Source: Alkalicoccobacillus plakortidis (lineage in GTDB: Bacteria > Bacillota > Bacilli > Bacillales > Bacillaceae_D). From it: a stretch of DNA of 64,000 nucleotides. This document shows, piece by piece, positions 56,270 through 64,000 of the stretch. Each line of letters starts with the position of its first letter. Within the stretch, counting starts at the first letter, position 1. The notes under the pieces are model-generated. The model was not told the DNA's origin. It saw only the letters and a program-made list of their open reading frames with translations, and did not search any database. The DNA lies in contig NZ_JAMQJY010000002.1 of the NCBI RefSeq assembly GCF_023703085.1, positions 62,001 through 126,000 of the forward strand, read 5' to 3'. Position numbers and translations under genes: made by a program.

Positions 56270-57838
56270 ATGAGCAACATCTTTAACTTTGAGTTTTTCC
56301 AACGAATTGGTAAAACCTTTATGGTAGTGATTTCCCTTTTACCGGCTGCAGGTTTACTTCTTGGAATTGGGACCACTCTGCAATCTCAATATTTTATCGA
56401 ATATTTTCCCTTCTTAGCAGGTGACGGTTGGCAAACGGTCGGCTCGTTAATGAGAGCAGCAGGTAGTGCCATATTCTCCAACCTTGGAATTTTGTTTGCT
56501 ATCGGGATAGCAGGTAGCTGGACTGGCGGCAAGGCAGCAGCTGGATTATCTGCGTTTGTTGGCTACTTAATCATGCACACGGTCATTGGTGTTCTTGTTG
56601 GGGCCACTCCTGATAATGTCTCAAATCCTGGATTTACAACTGAACTTGGCATCCCTACTCTTCAAGTTGGTGTATTTGGTGGAATCATCATGGGCTTTGT
56701 GGCAGCAGCTTTATACCAAAAATTCCATGACTTCCAACTACCCGAAGTACTTTCGTTTTTTGGAGGATCACGTTTTGTGCCAATTGTTACAGCAGGAGCT
56801 TCCATTTTATTAGGTGTATTCTTCAGTTTTGTATGGCCGTTTGTCCAAGATTCTATTTTCTGGGTGGGTAATCAGTTAGTTGGTGAAAATACGCCCCCGT
56901 TTTACTTATTTATTTATGGTTTAGTGGAAAGAGCATTAATTCCTTTTGGTCTACATCATATCTTTTATATTCCGATTCGTTTTTCAGAAATTGGCGGTAC
57001 GTATACGACTCTCGCCGGTCAGCTTGTTTCAGGTGACACTGCGATGTATATGGCTCAGCTAGCAGATCGTCAAATGGACTCATCTGTTGAAATAACAGCC
57101 GGTCGCTTTATGACTGGTAAATATCCATTTGTCTTATTTGGTATCCAAGCGATTGCTCTTGCTATGTACCATGCTGCGAAACCAGAAAACAAAAAAGCGG
57201 TAGGTGGCCTTCTTTTTACAGCCGCAGCAACTGCCTTTTTAACTGGAATCACCGAACCACTTGAATTTACCTTTTTGTTTGCTGCACCATTTTTATATGT
57301 CTTTCATTGCTTGATGGCAGGGCTCTCATTCATGTTAATGTATATGTTTGATGTTCACGTTGGTTATGCGGGAGGCGCAGGTTTTATAGACTTCACCCTC
57401 TTTGGTATCCTCCCTGGTGTTGGTGAACCTTGGTGGCTTGTCATAATTGTAGGATTAATCATGGCAGTTGTGTATTATGTTGTGTTCCGTTTCGCCATTG
57501 CCAAATGGAATCTTATGACTCCTGGACGCGGTGATTCAAGTTCAAATAAATTAACTTCTAAAGATGAATACAAAAACAGAAATAATCAAAGCACCGGTGA
57601 ACAGACGCAGGCTGAAGGTGTGTTGGCTGCACTAGGTGGAGAGCAAAACATCAAACATATTGATGCTTGCATTACCCGACTACGAGTAAGTGTTCATGAT
57701 AAATCAGCTGTGAATCATGACAGCTTAAAAGACCTAGGTGCTCGTGGGGTCCTTGAAGTTGGAAATGGGATCCAAGCCATTTATGGACCTAAAGCAGAAA
57801 TTCTTAAGAATCAAATTAATGATATTATTGAAAAGTAA
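56270..57838 (+). CDS. malP: PTS EIICB, maltose/alpha-glucoside type
   Basis: A 522-residue glucose-family PTS transporter. The EIIC domain (about 1-425) has FFQRIGKTFMVVISLLPAAGLLLGIG, ALIPFGLHHIFYIPI and GITEPLEFTFLFAAPFLYV; the C-terminal EIIB domain has HIDACITRLRV with phospho-Cys467. There is no EIIA domain, so it depends on a separate EIIA-Glc-like protein. Pairing with a GH4 alpha-glucosidase and an RpiR regulator identifies a maltose or related alpha-glucoside uptake locus (glvC/malP type). Confidence 0.92.
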   Translation: MSNIFNFEFFQRIGKTFMVVISLLPAAGLLLGIGTTLQSQYFIEYFPFLAGDGWQTVGSLMRAAGSAIFSNLGILFAIGIAGSWTGGKAAAGLSAFVGYLIMHTVIGVLVGATPDNVSNPGFTTELGIPTLQVGVFGGIIMGFVAAALYQKFHDFQLPEVLSFFGGSRFVPIVTAGASILLGVFFSFVWPFVQDSIFWVGNQLVGENTPPFYLFIYGLVERALIPFGLHHIFYIPIRFSEIGGTYTTLAGQLVSGDTAMYMAQLADRQMDSSVEITAGRFMTGKYPFVLFGIQAIALAMYHAAKPENKKAVGGLLFTAAATAFLTGITEPLEFTFLFAAPFLYVFHCLMAGLSFMLMYMFDVHVGYAGGAGFIDFTLFGILPGVGEPWWLVIIVGLIMAVVYYVVFRFAIAKWNLMTPGRGDSSSNKLTSKDEYKNRNNQSTGEQTQAEGVLAALGGEQNIKHIDACITRLRVSVHDKSAVNHDSLKDLGARGVLEVGNGIQAIYGPKAEILKNQINDIIEK

Positions 57839-57876
57839 CAAAAAAAATCGATGAGTTTCCTCATCGATTTTTTTTG
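57837..57876 (+). terminator. Bidirectional terminator (malP/coxA)
   Basis: AAATCGATGAG / CTCATCGATTT with TTTC loop, flanked by eight A and eight T, at the right edge of the accessory region. Confidence 0.92.
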
Positions 57877-58728
57877 TTATCTACGCATTCCTTCAAAAGG
57901 ACGTTTAGCTGCATCGCCTAAATCCTTCATCATGTCGTTGACAGTATCACGTACGTTATCAAAAGCTTCGCCGTTTCGCAGTTTATCATCTGCTTCTTGT
58001 ACACGGTTAAATGCTTCTGAATCCGTTAAGACACGGATATCTTTTCCGTTAGTCAGATCTTTGACTCCGTTTTCGATATCCTGAGTAAGATCGCCCTTAT
58101 GATTGTCATCATGCATGACTGCAATAACAACTTGGTTATCATAAGACATTACTCGTGCATCTTTGACGCCATCCATCCCCGCTACATGAGAACGAACTTT
58201 TTCGACGGTCTCGCCATCGTAGTCATCCGCATAATTCATTTGAGATTGAGCGCCATGTTTTTTCATACCATCACGACTCTCGACACCAAAACGGCTATCT
58301 CTAGGCAGTTTTTTGCCATTGCCTGTTTCCATACGAGTAGCACCACGGTAAATCATCCCGTTTTCGTCAATCATTCCGACACGGTCATTACCAGTTACAC
58401 CACGAGATAGGCCTGTCATGTGGTTTTTGTTCTCATAGCTTGAACGTTTGACACTTGTGCCATCCATTTTTAAGCCTTGATTCATTGAGTTATTTTGACC
58501 ACGAGTGCCACCTCGATAGCTCGTCCCATAATTGTTACCACGCATTCCGGCATAACCATCATCCGGAGTCATCATGTCAGTTACAGGTCCCTCTGAATTC
58601 ATATGAGTGCGGTTTGTACGGTTCATGTTTTGTGTGTTCACACCTGAATCGTCAGTATTTCCACACGCACCCAATAATCCAGTTGATAAAAGAACAGCAG
58701 TCGTAACAGTGAGTGTTAGTTTTTTCAT
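57877..58728 (-). CDS. coxA: Spore lipoprotein CoxA (YhcN/YlaJ family)
   Basis: A 283-residue lipoprotein with lipobox GLLGAC (Cys22), a long Asn/Gly/Met/Arg-rich low-complexity region (about 25-160) and the YhcN/YlaJ domain at the end (VEKVRSHVAGMDGVKDARVMSYDNQVVIAV...IRVLTDSEAFNRVQEAD). In B. subtilis coxA, a spore-cortex-associated protein gene, lies next to safA as here. Its ribosome site is in a hairpin (see next entry). Confidence 0.88.
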   Translation of the reverse strand: MKKLTLTVTTAVLLSTGLLGACGNTDDSGVNTQNMNRTNRTHMNSEGPVTDMMTPDDGYAGMRGNNYGTSYRGGTRGQNNSMNQGLKMDGTSVKRSSYENKNHMTGLSRGVTGNDRVGMIDENGMIYRGATRMETGNGKKLPRDSRFGVESRDGMKKHGAQSQMNYADDYDGETVEKVRSHVAGMDGVKDARVMSYDNQVVIAVMHDDNHKGDLTQDIENGVKDLTNGKDIRVLTDSEAFNRVQEADDKLRNGEAFDNVRDTVNDMMKDLGDAAKRPFEGMRR

Positions 58729-58736
58729 ATTTGTTT

Positions 58737-58772
58737 AGCCTCCTTTCGACTTTATTTTGTCTAAAGGAGGCT
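58737..58772 (-). promoter_or_regulatory. Hairpin that pairs the coxA ribosome binding site
   Basis: Perfect 10-bp inverted repeat AGCCTCCTTT (58737-58746) / AAAGGAGGCT (58763-58772), 16-base loop. In the minus-strand transcript the coxA-proximal arm is the Shine-Dalgarno AAAGGAGG, 9 bases before ATG 58728, and the distal arm is its complement. No T-run follows, so it is unlikely to be a terminator of safA; it could lower coxA translation. Confidence 0.6.
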
Positions 58773-58814
58773 CATTCTACTCTGTTAGTTCTTGGGCAGT
58801 GTGAGGATTAATTG

Positions 58815-60218
58815 TCAATCCTCGTAATCATCTTGCTCACTATATTGATTGATGTGTTCTGGCTGTTGATACCTTGGCATCGGAATCATTTGACCTTGCT
58901 GATTCATCATCATTGGTTCAGTTGGTGCATATGCGTATTCTTGTGGTTGTTGATATTCTTGATAACCATTTCCATTTGAATAAGGCTGCGGCTGCCCTCC
59001 ATACATCGGCCATTGTGGTCCCCAATGTCCTTGATGTCCATGATGATGATGTTGTTGATGCGGTCTCGGTGGTGGACACGGTGCACAGCCAGGCATCATT
59101 GGACTAACTGGCATGTAACAAGGCTGACCCCACTGATGATTTGTTCCTTGTTCTGCTGTTGGCCATCCTTGATTTGGATAATTTGCTCCTTGTTCCGCGG
59201 TTGGCCATCCTTGATTTGGATAATTTGCTCCTTGTTCCGCGGTTGGCCACCCTTGATTTGGATAATTTGCTCCTTGTTCCGCGGTTGGCCACCCTTGATT
59301 TGGATAATTTGCTCCTTGTTCCGCGGTTGGCCACCCTTGATTTGGACTCATTGCTCCTTGTTGCGCTGTTGGCCACCCTTGGTTCGGACTCATCGCTCCC
59401 TGTTGTGCTGTTGGCCACCCTTGGTTCGGACTCATCGCTCCCTGTTGTGCTGTTGGCCACCCTTGGTTTGGACTCATTGCTCCCTGTTGTGCTGTTGGCC
59501 ACCCTTGGTTTGGACTCATCGCTCCTTGTTGCGCTGTTGGCCACCCTTGGTTCGGACTCATCGCTCCCTGTTGTGCTGTTGGCCACCCTTGGTTCGGACT
59601 CATCGCTCCCTGTTGTGCTGTTGGCCATGCTTGATTTGGTGCATTTGCTCCTTTTTGTGCGGTTGGCTTTGATTGGTTTGGTTGATTCGCCGCTTGTTGC
59701 GTCGCTTGTTTAGATTGATTTGGCTTCATTGCACCTTGCTCGGCAGTAGGCTTAGGTTGATTAGGTTTTTTTGCTGGTGCTTGAGCCTGTTCTGTAGCTG
59801 TAGGTGTTTTTTTAGGTGGTGGCGGTGCATTTGTTGGTTTTTGTTGCATGTAAACATTCATGTTTGCTTGATAATTATTCTTTTGTGCTTCTTTTGTAGG
59901 CTTATGTGGCATCATCACTGGTGGTGCTTTTGGTGCTGCTGTTGGTTTAATCGCTTCTTTTTTCGGCTTCATCTCTGTTTTAACTTGCTCTTTTTTGCTT
60001 TCCTTAGGTTTTACCGTTTCTTTTGAATAATCCTTCGCTTGACCTTCTTCTTTTTTTACAGCCACACTACCTGATGGAATTTTGATTTTCATTCCGGGCA
60101 TAATCATATCAGGATTCGCTAGTTGAGAATTGGCTTTTATTAACTCATTAAAATCAACACCATAGGCTTTAGATAATTTCCAAAGTGTATCTCCTTTTTG
60201 GACAATATGAATTTTCAC
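58815..60218 (-). CDS. safA: Spore coat assembly protein SafA, with long tandem repeat
   Basis: 467 residues from a GTG behind AAGGGG. Residues 1-50 are a LysM domain (HIVQKGDTLWKLSKAYGVDF...PGMKIKIPSG) that targets the spore cortex/coat border, followed by a Lys/Glu/Pro-rich linker, three worn and twelve regular 14-residue repeats (about 153-362), and a His/Gln/Pro-rich tail (PHQQHHHHGHQGHW). B. subtilis SafA has the LysM but not this repeat block. SafA directs inner coat assembly and is a transglutaminase (Tgl) substrate; the many Gln and few Lys of the repeats fit cross-linking. It precedes coxA. Confidence 0.93.
   Translation of the reverse strand: MKIHIVQKGDTLWKLSKAYGVDFNELIKANSQLANPDMIMPGMKIKIPSGSVAVKKEEGQAKDYSKETVKPKESKKEQVKTEMKPKKEAIKPTAAPKAPPVMMPHKPTKEAQKNNYQANMNVYMQQKPTNAPPPPKKTPTATEQAQAPAKKPNQPKPTAEQGAMKPNQSKQATQQAANQPNQSKPTAQKGANAPNQAWPTAQQGAMSPNQGWPTAQQGAMSPNQGWPTAQQGAMSPNQGWPTAQQGAMSPNQGWPTAQQGAMSPNQGWPTAQQGAMSPNQGWPTAQQGAMSPNQGWPTAEQGANYPNQGWPTAEQGANYPNQGWPTAEQGANYPNQGWPTAEQGANYPNQGWPTAEQGTNHQWGQPCYMPVSPMMPGCAPCPPPRPHQQHHHHGHQGHWGPQWPMYGGQPQPYSNGNGYQEYQQPQEYAYAPTEPMMMNQQGQMIPMPRYQQPEHINQYSEQDDYED
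59133..59636 (-). repeat. Twelve in-frame 42-nt repeats inside safA
   Basis: Unit NQGWPTAQQGAMSP (seven copies, the first with Ala for Gly) followed by NQGWPTAEQGANYP (four copies) and a final EQGTNHQ copy. Three degenerate copies precede them (to about 59762). The DNA is strongly conserved within each block, indicating recent expansion of two sub-types. Confidence 0.95.
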
Positions 60219-60367
60219 TTTATCAACCCCTTCTTAGTCATCCGTTTATAGTATGCGGGACTTGGGCATTATGACACTTCTGCTCATTTAACTACCTCAA
60301 GTAGTGTATGTAAGCCATTACTTAAATAGACCTACGTGTTATACTTAATAAAAATGGAGGGTGTGTT

Positions 60368-60913
60368 GTGACAATGACAAAAGGCGATAAATTAGTTGGC
60401 GATCAACGTCGGGCAGCCATTTTAGACTGGCTAACTGAACAAGCTGCTCCAATTACAGGAAGTGAATTAGCTCGGCGATCTAATGTTAGCAGACAGATCA
60501 TCGTTCAGGATATCTCCATCTTAAAAGCAAAAAACCACGAAATTTTTGCTACTTCACAAGGCTATATGTTATTACCAAAGCCTAAAACTTCAAAAATCAC
60601 TCAACTATTAGCTTGCAAACATGATCTTACTCAAACAAAAAATGAACTTTATATAATGGTTGATAATGGATTAGTGGTACGTGATGTTATCGTAGAACAC
60701 TCCTTGTATGGAGAACTAACAGCTTCACTTATGATCAAAACTCGCGCGGATGCAGACTTATTTTATAATCAAATTAGCCAATCTGGGGCACAGCTTTTAT
60801 CAACCCTTACAGAAGGTGTTCATTTACATACAGTTGAAGCGGACCAACTAAGCCAAATTCAGAAGGTATCTGAGTTATTAAGAAATGAAGGGATATTGCT
60901 TGAAGAAAGTTAA
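60368..60913 (+). CDS. niaR: NAD biosynthesis repressor NiaR (YrxA)
   Basis: A 181-residue nicotinic-acid-responsive repressor: N-terminal HTH (RAAILDWLTEQAAPITGSELARRSNVSRQIIVQDI, about 15-49) and the 3H domain with conserved His residues (EHSLYGEL, EGVHLHTVEA). GTG 60368 is 7 bases after GGAGG; an ATG two codons later is possible. A TATACT -10 lies at 60340-60345. In B. subtilis it sits with nifS-nadBCA and represses them; those genes are not in this window, so its targets lie elsewhere. Confidence 0.93.
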   Translation: MTMTKGDKLVGDQRRAAILDWLTEQAAPITGSELARRSNVSRQIIVQDISILKAKNHEIFATSQGYMLLPKPKTSKITQLLACKHDLTQTKNELYIMVDNGLVVRDVIVEHSLYGELTASLMIKTRADADLFYNQISQSGAQLLSTLTEGVHLHTVEADQLSQIQKVSELLRNEGILLEES

Positions 60914-61039
60914 TGCACCACAGGAGGCAGAGACAGAAGTATATCTGTAGTTTCTTCGCTAAAGGATGAGAGGCATGTCTCACCACAGGTGCGCAGTGTA
61001 TGTCCGGAGCGTTAGCCTTACTCTATGATCTTGATTCAC

Positions 61040-61090
61040 AAAAAAAACCTAACCATTGTGTGAGATAAACATCACAATGGTTAGGTTTTT
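61040..61090 (+). terminator. Bidirectional terminator (niaR/pheA)
   Basis: AACCTAACCATTGTG pairs with CACAATGGTTAGGTT, flanked by A-run and T-run. The stretch 60914-61039 between niaR and this hairpin holds no recognisable gene. Confidence 0.92.
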
Positions 61091-61112
61091 CTTTGAATTT
61101 ATACGTTTCTGC

Positions 61113-61982
61113 TCAGCTTTTTTTCGTGAGATCCGTTAAGGAATAACAGGTATAACTACCGAGCAGTTCTACTTTACAGCCTAATACTTCAAGCTCTGAG
61201 ATGGCTCCTGGGATTAAGGTGTCGTCCATTTTTTGATCAATATCAATAACAAAATAATAATTGCCTAAGCCAGTTTTGGTGGGTCTGGACTCAATTTTTG
61301 ATAAATTAAGCTTACGCCATGCAAAAGCTGATAAGACTTGGTGAAGTGCCCCTGTATAATCCTCTGGTAAAGTAATCATAAGTGTTGTTCGATCACTGAT
61401 TATGTATGGAGCTGTGACGGTATGCTGTTCACCTTGGCGTCCGAGCACTAAAAATCGTGTACGGTTACTACTATAATCTTGGATATCCTTATGGACAACT
61501 GTTAGTCCATACTCCTTTGCAGCAAGTTCATTTGCAATACAGGCCACAGGCTCAGCAGGATTCGTCGCAAGCCACTCTGCAGCAGAAGCCGTTGAGTTTG
61601 TATACTCAACTGGTGCATTCTCATACGTCTCTTTTAAGAAATCATGACATTGAGCTAATGCTTGCGGATGTGAGAGCACTCGTTCAGGCTGATTCCCCTT
61701 TTCAATCTGTATGGGGTGCATGAGGAACTGCTGAGCAATCGTAACCGTTACCCCTGCAATAATTGGTAATCGCTGTTTATGGATTAAATAATCTAACGTA
61801 ATATTTACAGAACCTTCTATTGTATTTTCGATTGGAACAACAGTTAGATCTAGCTCATTTGATGAAACCTTGTCCATACTTAGTGGAATCGTTTGACAAG
61901 GAACTAGTTCTTCATCTGGAAATAATGCTCTTGCAGCCATTTCTGTAAATGTTCCTTTTGGCCCTAAAAACCCGACTTTCAT
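61113..61982 (-). CDS. pheA: Prephenate dehydratase PheA
   Basis: Converts prephenate to phenylpyruvate in phenylalanine synthesis. 289 residues: VGFLGPKGTFTEMAARALF at the start, PIENTIEGSVNITLDYL, SSNRTRFLVLGRQ (catalytic TRF) and a C-terminal ACT domain with LNLSKIESRPTKTGLGNYYF, the Phe-binding feedback site. It lies 17 bases after pheB, as in B. subtilis. Confidence 0.97.
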   Translation of the reverse strand: MKVGFLGPKGTFTEMAARALFPDEELVPCQTIPLSMDKVSSNELDLTVVPIENTIEGSVNITLDYLIHKQRLPIIAGVTVTIAQQFLMHPIQIEKGNQPERVLSHPQALAQCHDFLKETYENAPVEYTNSTASAAEWLATNPAEPVACIANELAAKEYGLTVVHKDIQDYSSNRTRFLVLGRQGEQHTVTAPYIISDRTTLMITLPEDYTGALHQVLSAFAWRKLNLSKIESRPTKTGLGNYYFVIDIDQKMDDTLIPGAISELEVLGCKVELLGSYTCYSLTDLTKKS

Positions 61983-61999
61983 TCAAAACTCTTCCTTTC

Positions 62000-62440
62000 T
62001 CAACCCGATCCAGCAAGTTCTACTTTTTCAACTGCCTTGAGCTTTTTCATTTGTTCAAATAGTTCATCTAACTGCATAGTAATTGGCGCCGTATCAATTG
62101 ATAGCGTGATATGAGCTCTTCCTTGAAGGGGAATGGTTTGATTAATTGTTAAAATATTCGCCCCTGTACCCGAAACAATCGTTAATAATTCAGACAGTGT
62201 CCCTGCTCTATCTAATAAATTGATCGACAACGTCACAATCTTTTCTTTAGCCATGGCGTGAAAAGGAAATATGCCGTCTTTATATTTATAAAACGCACTC
62301 CGGCTTAGACCAACCTTCTGAGCTGCTTCGTTGATCTTTTTTGCTTCGCCTGATTGCAGCATAGACTTTGCTTCTAACGTTTTGATCATTGCATCTGTTA
62401 ATATATCTTCTCTAATAAGGAAGAACCGTCTCGCTGACAT
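62000..62440 (-). CDS. pheB: ACT-domain protein PheB
   Basis: A 146-residue protein with an N-terminal helical HTH-like part (EAAQKVGLSRSAFYKYKDGIFPFH) and an ACT domain (LDRAGTLSELLTIVSGTGANILTINQTIP). Labelled chorismate-mutase-related in B. subtilis but its role is regulatory or unknown. AGGGAG precedes the ATG. Part of the spo0B-obg-pheB-pheA order. Confidence 0.95.
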   Translation of the reverse strand: MSARRFFLIREDILTDAMIKTLEAKSMLQSGEAKKINEAAQKVGLSRSAFYKYKDGIFPFHAMAKEKIVTLSINLLDRAGTLSELLTIVSGTGANILTINQTIPLQGRAHITLSIDTAPITMQLDELFEQMKKLKAVEKVELAGSG

Positions 62441-62536
62441 ATATCTCTTTCATCTCCCTAGCTTATACACTGTTCACAGTGAGTGTACATAAGTACTCTT
62501 ACCTATTATAGGAGGATCGGCACTATTTGACAACCG

Positions 62537-62566
62537 AAAAAAGGAGATGCGAGCACCTCCCCTTTG
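62537..62566 (-). terminator. Terminator after obg
   Basis: GGAGGTGC / GCATCTCC (one G-U pair) hairpin followed by TTTTTT on the minus strand, between obg and pheB. Confidence 0.75.
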
Positions 62567-62567
62567 C

Positions 62568-63850
62568 TTATTCTACAAATTCAAATTCATAATTTAAGAT
62601 ACGGACAAGATCACCGTTCTCGGCACCTCGTTCACGTAAGGCTGCATCCACACCCATTTTACGTAACTGACGGGCAAACCGACGAACAGACTCATCCCGT
62701 TGAAAATCAGTCATTTTAAAGACACGCTCAAGCTCCACACCAACAACATCGTACACACCATCATCTGCACGAGTGATGATAAATGGCTCTTTTCGTTTTT
62801 CATGCTTGTACAGTACTCGAGTATCCTCATCCGTTTCCTCATAAAGTGGAAACTCTGGAGCATTTTCTAACTCATCAGCAATTTGTTGCAACAAGATCTT
62901 TAATCCATTTTTCGTTAATGCGGAAACTGGAAAAATCGCTGTCTCTTCATTTAGCTGTTCTTTAAATTGGGTAAGGTTCTCTTCAGCATCTGGCATGTCC
63001 ATTTTGTTAGCTACAATCATTTTTGGACGCTCAGTTAAACGAAGATTATATTGTTTAAGCTCATCTTGAATACTTAGGTAATCCTGATATGGATCACGGC
63101 CTTCAATTGATGCCATGTCAATCACATGTACGATGACTCTTGTCCGTTCAATATGGCGCAAGAATTGGTGACCAAGACCTGTGCCTTCATGTGCTCCTTC
63201 AATTAAACCTGGAAGGTCTGCCATCACAAAGCTACGATGGTCAGCCGTTTCGACCACTCCTAAGTTAGGAGAGAGCGTTGTAAAATGATAATCACCAATT
63301 TTGGGTTTTGCTGCAGAGACTACAGACAAAAGCGTTGACTTTCCTACACTTGGGAAACCAACTAAACCAACATCAGCTAATAACTTAAGCTCTAAGACAA
63401 CTTCACGTTCTTGTCCGGGTTCTCCGTTTTCAGCTGTATCAGGTGCAGGATTGGCAGGTGTGGCAAATCGTGAGTTGCCGCGTCCTCCTCTGCCGCCTTT
63501 TGCGATGACAGCCTTTTGACCAGCATCTGTTAAATCGGCGATAATTTGACCAGTTAGTTCATCCACTACAGTTGTACCTGGTGGGACTTTAACAATCATA
63601 TCATCGGCATTTGCACCGTGTTGGTTTTTTGGACGTCCATTCTCCCCTTTTGGTGCTTTAAAGTGACGGTTATAACGGAAATCCATTAAAGTACGCAGAC
63701 CTTCTTCTACAATAAAAACAACACTTGCTCCGCGTCCACCATCTCCACCAACTTGGCCCGCCATCTGGTACATATTTCTCTTCGGTAGGAGACCTGACCG
63801 TTTCCGCCATCTCCTCCTTTAGCATAAATCTTTACCTTATCTACAAACAT
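62568..63850 (-). CDS. obg: GTPase Obg/CgtA (two compensating-type indels near the start)
   Basis: Essential ribosome-assembly and stress GTPase. The true start is ATG 63850 behind GAGGTG ([25 protein letters not shown]). Two A seem to be missing at about 63782 and one T extra near 63760, so the frame resumes as [12 protein letters not shown]. The interval is 428 codons minus one base, equal to the family length of about 428. G-motifs: [48 protein letters not shown] domain at the end. Because obg is essential the indels are almost surely sequence errors. Confidence 0.95.
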
Positions 63851-63907
63851 CTACTTTCACCTCTAGTACGTATTCAACAGCTTGATTAAAACTAATCTGC
63901 CATGTCC

Positions 63908-64000
63908 TCACGCTTCTTTTATTAATATAGTAAATACACACTCATACCGATCCTGATGTAGCAATGAACCTTTCAAACCAGAATCCGTTGTTCGGTTGAT
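63908..64000 (-). CDS. spo0B: Spo0B, C-terminal end (partial)
   Basis: The last 30 codons of a gene entering from the right edge: LKGSLLHQDRYECVFTILIKEA and stop at 63908. Position directly upstream of obg is that of spo0B, the sporulation phosphotransferase, in Bacillus. The short visible part has the expected C-terminal strand but is too short for a motif-based call. Confidence 0.65.
   Translation of the reverse strand: MNRTTDSGLKGSLLHQDRYECVFTILIKEA

Noticed and set aside
8217-57876. Integrated phage or conjugative element
   Set aside because: No integrase, recombinase, structural or mobilisation genes and no flanking direct repeats noticed.
59013-59713. Long plus-strand open frames opposite safA
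   Set aside because: Mirror frames of the 42-nt in-frame repeat; safA itself has LysM, synteny and a ribosome site.

Overview
The window (about 40% GC by eye) comes from an endospore-forming Bacillaceae, most like the alkaliphilic relatives of Bacillus. Evidence is the chromosomal order at both ends (yrbG-yrzE-yajC-tgt-queA-DUF2905-ruvB-ruvA on the left; coxA-safA-niaR-pheA-pheB-obg-spo0B on the right), Rap/Phr quorum modules, strong GGAGG ribosome sites with frequent TTG/GTG starts, and very acidic lipoproteins. No rRNA, tRNA, phage integrase, transposase, CRISPR array or cas gene was seen.

Layout. 1-8.2 kb: an MFS drug transporter end, a histidine phosphatase without a standard start codon, two decayed genes (a NERD-type relic and yrbG), then the queuosine/Holliday-junction operon on the minus strand. 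8.3-57.8 kb: about 49 kb of accessory genes sits between ruvA and coxA, two loci that in B. subtilis are separated by only a few genes. It holds two rap-phr cassettes (8.7-9.9 and 39.3-40.5 kb), a GntP permease with a polyol dehydrogenase, a poly-gamma-glutamate hydrolase, many one-gene enzymes (five GNATs, OYE, SelO, DinB, VOC, DJ-1, HAD), an SgrR-like regulator facing an MFS exporter, an ECF sigma/anti-sigma pair, lipoproteins, a sugar ABC importer with two Gfo/Idh/MocA dehydrogenases and an epimerase (46.7-53.8 kb), and a maltose-type malR/malA/malP PTS locus (53.9-57.8 kb). 57.9-64 kb: coxA, safA, niaR, pheA, pheB, obg and the end of spo0B.

The most unusual structure is a set of non-coding intergenic arrays (14.98-15.39, 23.28-23.44, 30.51-30.67 and 46.29-46.68 kb, with a short fifth near 40.67 kb). 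They have different sequences, but all repeat a short core every 20-21 bp (mean 20.3-20.6, about two turns of B-DNA), and the cores share GAGC on one strand. The two longest alternate 21 and 20 bp units, giving a 41 bp higher-order period. They are too degenerate and too closely spaced for CRISPR, and their period is not a multiple of three.

Caution on sequence quality: about fifteen conserved reading frames carry single-base indels, including essential obg, where two indels nearly cancel. This points to sequencing or assembly errors rather than mass gene decay, so most split genes here are annotated as one gene with the lesion noted.
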